NCBI GenBank assembly: GCA_013390945.1
Contig: JACAUC010000007.1
Span: 1 to 60,339 of the forward strand
Length of the DNA: 60,339 bases
Source: Candidatus Chloroheliaceae bacterium
GTDB taxonomy: Bacteria > Chloroflexota > Chloroflexia > Chloroheliales > Chloroheliaceae
Direction of reading: 5' to 3'
The stretch's first letter is position 1. Every line of letters begins with the position of its first letter. Shown here in pieces: positions 34,473-43,590 of this stretch. The position numbers and the translations under genes were made by a program. Below the pieces are notes generated by a model. It was given only the letters and a program-made list of their open reading frames with translations. It made no database searches and was not told the origin of the DNA.

Positions 34473-35189
34473 ATGACATTAGACCTTAACTTGAATCTTA
34501 CAGCTACTACGTTACAACTAAAGGTTAAGAAACCTATCTCCGTACTATTAGTTGACGACCATCAATTAATCCGGGAAGGATTAAGTATTATGCTAAACGA
34601 AGACCCTGACATCCAAGTGATCGGCGAAGCCGGAAATGGTGAGGAAGGAATAGAACTCGCGCTTCGACTGCTACCAGACGTGATCCTAATGGACATCCAG
34701 ATGCCCAAAATTAGTGGCATTGAAGCCGCCAACCGCATCAAGAACCAACTACCCTCCGTCAAAATTATCATGCTCACTATGTACAGTACCGACGCTTATA
34801 TCATTCAAGCGGTGCGGGCCGGGGCGGTCGGCTACGCCTTGAAAGACTCTTCCAGAGAATTACTGTGCGAAACCATTAAGAATGTTTTTGCAGGTCATGT
34901 TATGATTAGAAGTGAAATGCTTCGCCAAGCTCTTAGTCGTTTGGTAAACAATTCTAGGCGGGGCGTGTTCGATTCTGACTCACATGCAACCATCCAGAAT
35001 CTCAGCGAACGTGAAACCGAAGTCTTAAAGTTAGTGACCGAAGGACAGACTAATCGGCAAATCGGCTCTAATCTTTTTATCTCCGAAGCGACGGTTAAAA
35101 AGCATATCCAGAGTATTATCAGCAAACTAGATGCTCTTGACCGTACCAACGCTGTAGCTAAGGCGATGCGCTCCGGCCTGATTAGCTAA
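34473..35189 (+). CDS. NarL/LuxR-type response regulator
   Basis: A 238-residue two-component regulator. The receiver domain has the acidic pair VDD (residues 28-29) and phospho-acceptor Asp74 in LMDIQMP. The LuxR-type HTH is at about residues 170-235 (LSERETEVLKLVTEGQTNRQI, SEATVKKHIQSII). GAGGGG precedes the ATG. No sensor kinase is next to it. Its position opposite gvpA across the control region suggests that it governs gas-vesicle expression; this is inference from location. Confidence 0.92.
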   Translation: MTLDLNLNLTATTLQLKVKKPISVLLVDDHQLIREGLSIMLNEDPDIQVIGEAGNGEEGIELALRLLPDVILMDIQMPKISGIEAANRIKNQLPSVKIIMLTMYSTDAYIIQAVRAGAVGYALKDSSRELLCETIKNVFAGHVMIRSEMLRQALSRLVNNSRRGVFDSDSHATIQNLSERETEVLKLVTEGQTNRQIGSNLFISEATVKKHIQSIISKLDALDRTNAVAKAMRSGLIS

Positions 35190-35204
35190 ATTAAGGATGT
35201 CTAA

Positions 35205-35362
35205 GACCAGTAGTTTTTAGTTGTTAGTCTTTAGTCTTTAACCCAGGTTACGTGCTTAGTTCGTTGGTCAAACCAGTTTACATCGGCTGGCCGCTGGTTT
35301 CCAAGATATGCTAACTAACAACCACTAACTAATAACTAATAACTAATAACTAATAACTAGTA
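35205..35362. repeat. TAGTTATTAG-type repeat block
   Basis: AGTTTTTAGTTGTTAGTCTT on one side and several CTAATAACTAATAACTAA units on the other can form a long stem. Between them is AACCCAGGTTACGTGC, a member of another dispersed motif family. It lies directly upstream of the Hsp20-like gene. Confidence 0.6.
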
Positions 35363-35381
35363 TAAATAAGGAAATTTAACG

Positions 35382-36215
35382 ATGGCAGATGAAGCGAAAG
35401 AAGAAGCTAAAACCGTTCCAGCGGCGGATAGCTCGGCTAAGAGTGACGCTGGTTCTAGTGACAGCGAAGCCAAACGGCCAGCCGACCGGCCAGCCGACCG
35501 GCCAGCCGACCAGCCAGCCGAGGAAGTGCTAGAATTTAAATTTGGCACTGGCACTGGCACTAACACCCGCACTGGCACTAACACCAACACTGGCACTAAT
35601 ACCGGGGCGGGCGGATTAGGTGGTATTTTGAAGGGCTTTTCCAGTGTGATGAATCTCATCAGTGACTTGGCCGAAAAAGCCGAGCAAGCCCAAAGCGACA
35701 CTCGTTCCGGCGAATCGGGCGATAGAGAGAAGGGCTTTGTGGTTAGCTGGGGCTTTAAAAGTTCCAGTGCCAGCGAGGGCAGCAACCAAGTAACCGAGTT
35801 TGGCTCCCGCCCTAGTCCCTTTATGCGCCCCACTTCCCGCCCAACTCCATCCTCGCCCGATAGTTTTGGAAAGCCCGGCGGTCGGAGTACTGCTACCCCA
35901 AACCGCAAACCCACCCGCCCACCTGCCGCCCCACTTAATAATGACTTGGCTCCTACCTTACGCGAGCCTTACATCGAAATCCATAGCGAGGCCGAGGAAG
36001 GGCAGATCGTCTTGGTGGTGGAGCTACCCGATGTCACGCCTGAAAATCTCCAATTAGAAGTTTACGACGATGTGTTAATCCTTCGAGCCCAAGGTTCTAC
36101 CTGCCGCTATGAAAAAGAGGTACTTCTACCAGAAAAAGTGGAGCCGGAACCAGAAAGCTGTAATTTCCAGAATGGCGTACTTGAAATACGCCTACGACGT
36201 TTAAAAACCGTATAA
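35382..36215 (+). CDS. Hsp20-like gas-vesicle-associated protein (GvpH-like)
   Basis: A 277-residue protein whose C-terminal 85 residues (EPYIEIHSEAEEGQIVLVVELPDV, LEVYDDVLILRA, FQNGVLEIRLRRL) form an alpha-crystallin/Hsp20 domain, as in GvpH of gas-vesicle clusters. The N-terminal two thirds are disordered. They include a 12-bp-repeat array read as RPADRPADRPADQPAE (35474-35521) and a Thr/Gly/Asn repeat from ACTGGCACTAAC-type units. AAGGAAA precedes the ATG. A chaperone role for vesicle proteins is inferred from domain and location; a general small heat-shock protein remains possible. Confidence 0.75.
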   Translation: MADEAKEEAKTVPAADSSAKSDAGSSDSEAKRPADRPADRPADQPAEEVLEFKFGTGTGTNTRTGTNTNTGTNTGAGGLGGILKGFSSVMNLISDLAEKAEQAQSDTRSGESGDREKGFVVSWGFKSSSASEGSNQVTEFGSRPSPFMRPTSRPTPSSPDSFGKPGGRSTATPNRKPTRPPAAPLNNDLAPTLREPYIEIHSEAEEGQIVLVVELPDVTPENLQLEVYDDVLILRAQGSTCRYEKEVLLPEKVEPEPESCNFQNGVLEIRLRRLKTV

Positions 36216-36315
36216 TGTAATGGTATCTTTCCGAGTGGGCGCATTTAATGCGCCCCTACCTAATAACTAGTAACTTGAATATTTATTTTGACAATTTGAC
36301 AAGGAAAATTTTGTG

Positions 36316-38646
36316 ATGAGTGAGACTAACAATCTAGCTGGTAGTCCTGAAAACAAATTAACCTTACGGGTAGCGGAAGCAGCGGTACGCGATGCTGGAC
36401 GCACGATTGCTCGCATAGACCCCACTGATTTGAAACTGCTTGGCTTGAAAATCGGCGATACTATCGAAATCAAAGGTAGCCGAACCACCGGAGCCAAAGT
36501 AATGCCTGCCTTCTCCGATGATCGCGGGAAGCGGCTAATTTTAATTGACGGCTTGATCCGAGCCAACGCTGGTACCGCCCTCGGTGAAGCCATCCAAATC
36601 CGTAAAATCGAAGGTGTTACCGCCAAAGTGCTATTGTTGGCCCCCACCGACGATGGTAGTACCACTTCAAACCGTAGCACCCAGCACCAACTCTACCTCA
36701 AACGCTCGCTCGAAGGCATGATCGTGAAGGCGGGGGATGTGGTACGGGTAAACTTTGTTGGCAGTGGCGAGAGCTTTCAGGAATTTGTGGTTCAGGAGAC
36801 CAACCCCCCCGAAGGCTTGCTGGTAGTGGGGCCAAGTACCGGACTCAATTTTGCTCAAACCTCCGCTGACCGCAAGCAACCCGCCCGACGCTCCGGCGGT
36901 GGGATTACTTACGAAGACATCGGCGGCCTCTCCCGCCAACTAGATCGTATTCGGGAGATGATCGAGCTTCCCCTACGCTATCCCGAACTCTTTGAGCGGC
37001 TAGGCATAGACCCACCTAAAGGGGTGCTACTCTATGGCCCTCCCGGTAGCGGCAAGACCCTGATTGCCCGAGCCGTCGCCAATGAAACCTCGGCTCACTT
37101 TATCAGTGTCAGTGGCCCAGAGATTATTCAAAAATTTTACGGGGAGAGCGAAGCTAACCTACGGAAAATCTTCCAAGAGGCCACTAGCCAAGCCCCTAGT
37201 ATCATCTTCCTCGACGAAATAGACTCGTTAGCTCCCCATCGCGAACAGGTGCAAGGCGAAGTCGAGAAGCGGGTGGTTGGTACACTGCTCACTCTAATGG
37301 ATGGTTTGAAAGGCAGAGGAGCGGTGGTAGTAATTGGGGCCACCAACTTGCCCAACAACCTCGATCCCGCTTTACGACGACCGGGCCGTTTTGACCGCGA
37401 AATCTCTATCGGTGTACCCGACCGACCCGGACGCGAGGAGATTCTAACCATCTATACTCGTTCGATGCCCCTCTCGCCCGAAGTAGACATTAGCCGCCTC
37501 GCCTCCATTACACACGGCTTTGTAGGTGCAGACTTAGCGGCCCTCTGTCGGGAAGCGGCCCTGAGTGCCATGCGGCGGGTCATTCCCAATATGGAACTGG
37601 GTACGGCTGGCATACCCTACGAACAATTCGTCAACCTAGATGTGCGGATGACCGATTTCCTCGCCGCCCTCAAAGAGATTGAACCCTCCGCCATCCGCGA
37701 AGTCTATACCGAAGTACCCGATGTAACTTGGGATAAAATAGGTGGTTTGGATGATGTCAAAGAGGCTCTGCGTGAAGCGGTAGAGTGGCCTTTGAACTAC
37801 CCCGATTTGTTTGAGCAAACCGATACCAAGCCGCCACGTGGAGTCTTACTCTATGGTCCTCCCGGCTGTGGCAAAACTTTGCTGGCCCAAGCGATGGCAA
37901 CCGAGAGCGAAATTAACTTTATTTCGGTCAAAGGGCCGGAACTGCTCAGCAAATGGGTAGGTGAAAGTGAAAAAGCCGTCCGTGAAATCTTCAAAAAGGC
38001 CCGTCAAGCCGCACCCTGCATCATCTTTTTTGACGAAATTGACGCGGTTGCTCCGGCTAGGGGAATGAGAGCCACCGATGGGGTCACCGACCGGGTGGTA
38101 GCCCAACTTCTAACCGAGATTGATGGTATCGAGGATTCAGCGGGCTTAATTATTCTAGGGGCCACCAACCGACCAGAGATGCTCGACCCGGCTCTGATGC
38201 GACCGGGCCGCTTTGATCTTAAAATCGCGATACCTGCCCCAGATGCTGTTGCCCGTCATAAGATTTTGGAAGTGCATACCGCCTCCAAACCTATCGCCGA
38301 CCTTACCCTGCTAGATTGGTTAGTACCTTTAACCGATGGGCTAGTGGGCGCAGAGTTGGAAGCTTTATGCAATCGGGCTTCGCTCAATTCTATTCGTCGG
38401 GCCATCGCTCAGCTTAAAAAGGCCCAAGAAGAAGCGGAAAAACTCGCTCCTCCCGCTACTGCGACCTCTAAAGCCAAAGCAACTGGCCCTACCAGACGGT
38501 CAGCCGATGCCTCAAAAAAGGCCCAACCGCCAGAGCGACCGACGATTATTCCAGAGGTGCTAAAGGAGGACTTTGAGGAGAGTCTAGCTAAAATTTTAGC
38601 CAACCGCCAACTTACAGCGGCTAATGGTTTGGCTAATGGTTTATAG
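36316..38646 (+). CDS. CDC48/VAT-type double AAA ATPase
   Basis: About 776 residues in the full CDC48/p97 layout. The N-domain (residues 13-180, double-psi barrel style) is followed by two AAA modules: Walker A GPPGSGKT at 241-248 and GPPGCGKT at 513-520, Walker B IIFLDEID at about 296-303 and IIFFDEID at about 568-575, and arginine-finger regions RRPGRFDRE and [12 protein letters not shown]48-family proteins unfold substrates or pull apart complexes. ATG at 36316 is chosen behind AAGGAAAA; GTG one codon earlier is possible. It is downstream of the Hsp20-like gene in the same direction, so it may serve gas-vesicle protein quality control. That link is inferred. Confidence 0.9.
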   Translation: MSETNNLAGSPENKLTLRVAEAAVRDAGRTIARIDPTDLKLLGLKIGDTIEIKGSRTTGAKVMPAFSDDRGKRLILIDGLIRANAGTALGEAIQIRKIEGVTAKVLLLAPTDDGSTTSNRSTQHQLYLKRSLEGMIVKAGDVVRVNFVGSGESFQEFVVQETNPPEGLLVVGPSTGLNFAQTSADRKQPARRSGGGITYEDIGGLSRQLDRIREMIELPLRYPELFERLGIDPPKGVLLYGPPGSGKTLIARAVANETSAHFISVSGPEIIQKFYGESEANLRKIFQEATSQAPSIIFLDEIDSLAPHREQVQGEVEKRVVGTLLTLMDGLKGRGAVVVIGATNLPNNLDPALRRPGRFDREISIGVPDRPGREEILTIYTRSMPLSPEVDISRLASITHGFVGADLAALCREAALSAMRRVIPNMELGTAGIPYEQFVNLDVRMTDFLAALKEIEPSAIREVYTEVPDVTWDKIGGLDDVKEALREAVEWPLNYPDLFEQTDTKPPRGVLLYGPPGCGKTLLAQAMATESEINFISVKGPELLSKWVGESEKAVREIFKKARQAAPCIIFFDEIDAVAPARGMRATDGVTDRVVAQLLTEIDGIEDSAGLIILGATNRPEMLDPALMRPGRFDLKIAIPAPDAVARHKILEVHTASKPIADLTLLDWLVPLTDGLVGAELEALCNRASLNSIRRAIAQLKKAQEEAEKLAPPATATSKAKATGPTRRSADASKKAQPPERPTIIPEVLKEDFEESLAKILANRQLTAANGLANGL

Positions 38647-38730
38647 TTATTAGTGATTAGTTGTTAGTTATGGGTTATTAGTTGTTAGTCAACGAACTAA
38701 AGACTAAGCACTGATAACTAATAACTTATT

Positions 38731-39002
38731 ATCTCAATATTTCGGGGTAGGGGCGTATGGCATACGCCCAATCTGAGGCGGGTTTATGCAATAAACCCCT
38801 ACTTCGGGGTAGGGGCGTATGGCATACGCCCAATCTGAGGCGGGTTTATGCAATAAACCCCTACTTCGGGGTAGGGGCGTATGGCATACGCCCAATCTGA
38901 GGCGGGTTTATGCAATAAACCCCTATTTCGGGGTAGGGGCGTATGGCATACGCCCAATCTGAGGCGGGTTTATGCAATAAACCCCTACTTATTGAGAAGA
39001 TA
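38731..39002. mobile_element. TATC..CTCAATA element with four tandem 62-bp units
   Basis: Inverted ends TATCTCAATA and TTATTGAGAAGATA enclose four head-to-tail 62-base units at 38741-38988. Each unit contains two hairpins, GGGCGTATGGCATACGCCC and GGGTTTATGCAATAAACCC. Single-unit relatives lie at 40323-40425 and 46618-46717. It is an internally amplified non-autonomous element. TAGTTATTAG-type sequences flank it on both sides. Confidence 0.75.
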
Positions 39003-39055
39003 ACTAAAGACTAATCACTAAAGACTAATCACTAACAACTTTTGGAGCAAAATTG

Positions 39056-40288
39056 ATGACTAAAATATTGGTGGTGGATGACAATGAAATTGTCCGCGAT
39101 AGTATTATAAGATTGCTGGAAGCCGAAGATTTTGAAACCCTCGCCGCCAAAAATGGAAGGGAGGCTATTAAATTAGCTCATGAAGGGTTGCCTGCTCTAA
39201 TCTTCTGTGACGTAATAATGCCGGGAATGGATGGATACGAGGTCTGGGATACCCTGCGCCAAGATCCGGCTACGGCTGAGATCCCTTTTGTCTTTTTGAC
39301 GGGTATGACCGACAAAGCGGCGGAGTATAAGGGGATACAACTCAAGGAAAAAGATTATCTAACCAAGCCCTTTACCAGAGTGGAACTCCTTAGAGCGGTC
39401 TCCTCTCACTTAAAAGAGCCTGCCCAAACTCGCAAGCCGGGCGATATAACCAACGAGCTTCACTATGCCAAGGCCAAGACTCGTATTCTACGCGCCGATT
39501 TGCCTAGGGTGCTAGAACGACAAGAGTTGTTGCTCCATTACCAACCCCAGATCAATTTACAAACTGGGTCAACCCTTCAGGTAATGGGGGCAGAAGCGTT
39601 ACTACGTTGGCAACATCCTTGGTTAGGGCTAGTCTCTCCCGCCGAGTTTATTCCCATCATCGAACAGACTGGCTTGATTGTACCGATTGGGGAGTGGGTA
39701 TTGGCACAAGCCTGCCGCCAAGTTAAAAACTGGCAAAGCTTGGACGAATTTTCGGGGGGCCATCCCAATTTTAGAATTGCGGTTAATGTCTCTGGTCGTC
39801 AGCTTTATCATTCCAATTTCCCGGAGATAGTAGCACGTGTTTTGGAAGAGACGGGCCTCCAGCCCGATTCCCTCGAATTGGAATTGACCGAAAGTATTCT
39901 ACCCCAAGCCATACCCACTATTAGCGTCATCCTCAATAAACTAAGGGAGATGGGGGTACACTTAGCGATAGATGACTTTGGCACGGGCTACGCTAACCTG
40001 ACCTCGCTGAAAAATTATCCCTTTGAAACCGTCAAACTGGATCGCTCCTTCATTATTAATGTAGGTGATGACCCCAAGAATAGTGCTTTGGTTTCGGCCA
40101 GTATCGAAATGGCCCACCAACTAGGTCAGATAGTAATTGCGGAAGGTATTGAGACCGAAGCAGAATTGGCCTTTCTAAAAAGCCATAACTGCGATCAGGG
40201 ACAAGGCTATTTGCTCAGCCGACCCTTGTCAGACCAACAGTTTTATAGTAAAATAATAGAGAATTTTAGTAACACAGCCACCAGTTGA
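39056..40288 (+). CDS. Response regulator with EAL c-di-GMP phosphodiesterase domain
   Basis: About 410 residues. The receiver domain covers residues 1-120, with Asp52 in [11 protein letters not shown] and a KPF motif. The EAL domain covers about 155-405 and has all the catalytic signatures: [41 protein letters not shown] and [11 protein letters not shown]. It should therefore hydrolyse c-di-GMP on phosphorylation. No GGDEF domain is attached. The ATG at 39056 follows GGAG eight bases upstream. It is first of three response-regulator genes in a row without a normal histidine kinase. Confidence 0.93.
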   Translation: MTKILVVDDNEIVRDSIIRLLEAEDFETLAAKNGREAIKLAHEGLPALIFCDVIMPGMDGYEVWDTLRQDPATAEIPFVFLTGMTDKAAEYKGIQLKEKDYLTKPFTRVELLRAVSSHLKEPAQTRKPGDITNELHYAKAKTRILRADLPRVLERQELLLHYQPQINLQTGSTLQVMGAEALLRWQHPWLGLVSPAEFIPIIEQTGLIVPIGEWVLAQACRQVKNWQSLDEFSGGHPNFRIAVNVSGRQLYHSNFPEIVARVLEETGLQPDSLELELTESILPQAIPTISVILNKLREMGVHLAIDDFGTGYANLTSLKNYPFETVKLDRSFIINVGDDPKNSALVSASIEMAHQLGQIVIAEGIETEAELAFLKSHNCDQGQGYLLSRPLSDQQFYSKIIENFSNTATS

Positions 40289-40322
40289 CTGTAGAAAGTA
40301 TTTTTTTTAATAGAGTATTATC

Positions 40323-40425
40323 TATCTTCTCAATATGTAGAGGCTTATTGAATAATCAGTTTGCATAAACCCTCCGCAGGCGGGGCGTATGCAATACGCC
40401 CCTACCGCGAATTATTGAGATGATA
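40323..40425. mobile_element. TATC..CTCAATA element, single copy
   Basis: Ends TATCTTCTCAATA and TATTGAGATGATA, 103 bases, with CGTATGCAATACG and GCTTATTGAATAA-type hairpins inside. It is non-coding. Confidence 0.75.
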
Positions 40426-40521
40426 CATTAGGATTAACTAACGCAACCTAGGTTGGTTGCTACGCACTTCAAATGCAAAGCAACGGTCAGCCGACGGCAG
40501 AAGTAGTGGTGGAAATTTCAA

Positions 40522-41616
40522 ATGAAAAAAATTCTAGTTATTGAAGATGAAGAGCTAGTACGTCACAGCTTGATAGATGTGCTGGAAGCCGAAGAATTTG
40601 AGGTGGTTAGTGCCGAAAACGGCATGATTGGCATCGGCCTCGTCCACAAAGAAAAACCCGATATAATTATTTGTGACATTATGATGCCACAACTGGATGG
40701 TTATGGGGTGCTAACCGCCTTGCAACAAGACCCCCTTACCAACACCATTCCTTTTATCTTCCTAACGGCTAAGGCCGATAAAGCCGACTTGCGCCAAGGT
40801 ATGCAACTGGGAGCAGACGACTACCTCACTAAACCCTTCACTCGCACCGAATTGCTCAACGCGGTCAACACCCGCCTAGAGAAACATAATGCGATCTACA
40901 GCCAACTGCATACTAAAATCGAAGAACTGTGTGATACCTTAATCGAACCTGTACCGGATGAATTTTTAGCTCCCCTTAAAGCTATAAAATCGGCAGCCTT
41001 CTCACTCTATGAGATAGATACAACCACCCGAAGCGTCACCAACCAAGAAATTCTAGCGGTAGCCGAAAAACTCGATTGGGCAGCAGACCGGATAGAGCGG
41101 TTAATGCAGAATTTTCAACTCTACATTGAACTCGAAATTATTGCCAATAACCTACAACAGATCAAAGTTATGCGCCAACAGCGCAGTAGCAACGCCGCCG
41201 ACTTGATCCAGCAAATTGTGTTAGCTAAAGCCAAAACCGCCCAACGAGAGGCTGATATTAAGCTGGGCTTACAAGAAGCCACCGTTAAAATAGCTGATAT
41301 GCACCTTCAGAAGGTAGTGGAAGAGTTAGTAGACAATGCTTTCAAATATTCGCTACCCGGCACATCGGTAGGTTTTCTCAGTTTAATCAAAAATGCGACC
41401 TATATTATCTATATTACAATGGATAATGACCATGAGGTGAATACTAAGTTCTTTAACTGGCTAAACGGTAAAAACCACGAACAAAGCCATGCGATGACTG
41501 GTTTAGGGTTGGCAATTGCTCGCCGCTTAGTTGAAATTTACGAGGGCGAAGTCTATTTTGGTACTATTCGGGACGGCAGGGCTAGGGTACGAGTTACCTT
41601 ACCTTGTGTACTTTAA
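40522..41616 (+). CDS. Response regulator fused to a degenerate histidine-kinase core
   Basis: A 364-residue protein. The receiver (residues 1-120) has Asp52 in ICDIMMPQLDG. The following helical region resembles a dimerisation domain, but where kinases have SHELRTPL it reads PDEFLAPLKAI, so the phospho-acceptor His is absent. The C-terminal HATPase keeps the N-box (EELVDNAFKYS) and G2-box (TGLGLAIARRLVE), while the DxGxG G1-box is not recognisable. It probably acts as an ATP-binding or scaffold switch rather than an autokinase. It lies between the EAL protein and a double-receiver regulator. Confidence 0.82.
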   Translation: MKKILVIEDEELVRHSLIDVLEAEEFEVVSAENGMIGIGLVHKEKPDIIICDIMMPQLDGYGVLTALQQDPLTNTIPFIFLTAKADKADLRQGMQLGADDYLTKPFTRTELLNAVNTRLEKHNAIYSQLHTKIEELCDTLIEPVPDEFLAPLKAIKSAAFSLYEIDTTTRSVTNQEILAVAEKLDWAADRIERLMQNFQLYIELEIIANNLQQIKVMRQQRSSNAADLIQQIVLAKAKTAQREADIKLGLQEATVKIADMHLQKVVEELVDNAFKYSLPGTSVGFLSLIKNATYIIYITMDNDHEVNTKFFNWLNGKNHEQSHAMTGLGLAIARRLVEIYEGEVYFGTIRDGRARVRVTLPCVL

Positions 41617-41640
41617 ACCCGCTTGTAGGCAACCAGTTGG

Positions 41641-41680
41641 CGACCGGCCAGCCGACCGGCCAGCCGACCGGCCAGCCGAT
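41641..41680. repeat. 12-bp repeat array (CGGCCAGCCGAC family), intergenic
   Basis: Three and a third copies of CGGCCAGCCGAC between two genes, mostly intact. The same unit appears in frame inside at least six proteins of the window, for example at 35474-35521, 43979-44005, 45610-45660 and 51120-51168. Confidence 0.85.
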
Positions 41681-41752
41681 TTCTAAGTCAACGGGTTGCT
41701 CGATTTAGTCTCTCAATCCGCTCAACTTCACAGCACCAAAGGACTTTGTTTG

Positions 41753-42922
41753 ATGAAAGGTATTCTCATTATTGAAGACGACCCATCCGTGCGAGAGAAC
41801 CTTCAAGATTTGTTAAAGGCTGAAGGCTACATCGTCGTGGTGGCCTCTAATGGAGTACATGGTCTCCAATTAGCCCAAACACAACGGCCCGATTTGATTA
41901 TTTGCGATATTATGATGCCAGAATTGGACGGCTATGGTGTGTTGGCCCGGCTACGTGCTAATTTCAACCTCTCGACCATACCTTTTATTTTTCTTACCGC
42001 CAAAGCCGATAAACCTGATCTGCGGCAAGGTATGATTATGGGCGCGGACGACTATGTGACCAAACCTTTTACCCGTACCGAGCTATTAGAAGCCATCCAG
42101 AGCCAACTCCAGAAACAGGCCAATATCGCCCACTATTACAAGAGTGAACTTTATGAAACCATGGATAATTACAACTCAACAACGTCATCTAAAAAATTTA
42201 ATTCCGCTGGAGCGAAGATCCTGATAGTAGATGATGAACGCGCAGCTCTACATATGCTTAAACGCAACCTAATCGGGATGGGCTTTGAGGTTTATACGGC
42301 TGAAAATGGGATACAAGCTTTGAAAGTCTTGAGACACAAAGCCCCCGACTTGATGGTTCTTGATGTAGGAATGGCTGAAATGGATGGGCTAGAAGTCTGC
42401 CGCCAAGTACGCCAATGGAACAACCTGCCCATTATCGTCCTTTCAGCAAACGATGAGGAGGAACAAAAAGTCGCGGCCCTTGAATTGGGCGCAGACGATT
42501 ACCAAACCAAACCCTATAAATTGAACGAGCTAGTGGCTAGAATAAAAGCTGCTTTGCGACGCGCCCAACTCTCTAATCTTTCAGCGAGTAGCCCATCGCT
42601 TGAAAAAGGCTCCTTGAAGTTTAGCTGTAAAGAGTTAACTATTGATTTTTCCCGGCGGTTTGTGACGGTCAGGGGCCAAGAAGTTAAGCTTACACCCCAG
42701 CAATATGATCTCTTAAAATATCTAGTGGAAAATGCCGGGCGAGTAATCACCCATCGCCAAGCATTGCTTCATAGTTGGGGGGCAGAATACGAGCGTGAAA
42801 CCCAATATTTACATGTCTTTATCAGCCAATTGCGCCAAAAGATAGAACCAGATACCACGCGACCTCAATACCTTTTGACCGAACGCGGCGTAGGCTATCG
42901 GTTTGTTTGCCCGGAAGAGTGA
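41753..42922 (+). CDS. Double-receiver OmpR-type response regulator
   Basis: About 389 residues. Receiver 1 (residues 1-120) has Asp52 in CDIMMPELDG. A short Ser/Thr/Asn linker leads to receiver 2 (about 155-275; ILIVDDERAAL, VLDVGMAEMDG). An OmpR/PhoB winged helix lies at about 290-388 (LTPQQYDLLKYLVENAGRVI, FISQLRQKIE, TERGVGYRF). Two receivers could integrate two phosphate inputs. ATG at 41753 is chosen because receiver homology begins there. No cognate kinase is adjacent. Confidence 0.9.
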   Translation: MKGILIIEDDPSVRENLQDLLKAEGYIVVVASNGVHGLQLAQTQRPDLIICDIMMPELDGYGVLARLRANFNLSTIPFIFLTAKADKPDLRQGMIMGADDYVTKPFTRTELLEAIQSQLQKQANIAHYYKSELYETMDNYNSTTSSKKFNSAGAKILIVDDERAALHMLKRNLIGMGFEVYTAENGIQALKVLRHKAPDLMVLDVGMAEMDGLEVCRQVRQWNNLPIIVLSANDEEEQKVAALELGADDYQTKPYKLNELVARIKAALRRAQLSNLSASSPSLEKGSLKFSCKELTIDFSRRFVTVRGQEVKLTPQQYDLLKYLVENAGRVITHRQALLHSWGAEYERETQYLHVFISQLRQKIEPDTTRPQYLLTERGVGYRFVCPEE

Positions 42923-43590
42923 CCTCTTGTTTGTAGGCTGGCCTTGGGCCGAGCTACGGCCTGAAAGCTGGCGTATAACTCCGCCCCTTCGACCTCATAG
43001 CTTTTTGCGCGAAAGCACTTCGTGTGGTATTATTGGCTGATAAAATTAGCCATAGTTTTGTGCCTCTGTTGATTTACAGGAGAAGATCTGAATCAAATAC
43101 AATGTCTTAGACCCAATGCTATGCTGGCACAGGTTTTGCTGATTGCGTACCAGATACCGATTATGTCAAATACGGTCTCTTAAACCCACGCTATGCTGGG
43201 GGGACTAATACAAACTGCAGCCCAACTTTATGACCAGACTAAGTTCCGCACGACCAGTCGCACGGCACTAAGTTGTTTAAGTCAGGATACCCAGATATGC
43301 TTCGCCCGTCTCTGGTGCTTATCACCAATTACTACAAGCCTGAGTGTAACGGAGCGATGGTTACAACTATCAGCTTATGGCTTGTTAAATCAACAAAGCT
43401 TAGCAAGAAAGGAGTGGCGTTCCCAACCCGTAACTAGCAACCAACTTAGGTTATGTTGACGCTAGGGAATACCACGCCGATTAATCTGTCGGGATAGGAG
43501 CATATTGTAGATACCCTATGTGGGGCGGGTTTATTAATTTGAGCATTGTGGGTCTAAAAACAAAACTACGTTACTAAGGTTGCAAGTGCA
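42923..43590. other. Intergenic region with imperfect direct repeat
   Basis: Contains a direct repeat of about 33 bases at about 43098-43130 and 43167-43199, both ending in GCTATGCTGG. The rest gives only a short open frame (43193-43459) without ribosome site or recognisable protein features. A promoter for the STAND gene is not evident. Confidence 0.45.

Noticed and set aside
38741..38988. Possible CRISPR array (four regular repeats)
   Set aside because: Units are directly adjacent and identical, with no spacers. It is a tandem hairpin element.
43193..43459. Open frame of 88 codons before the STAND gene
   Set aside because: No ribosome site, odd composition, and it overlaps an imperfect direct repeat. 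It does not look like a real protein.
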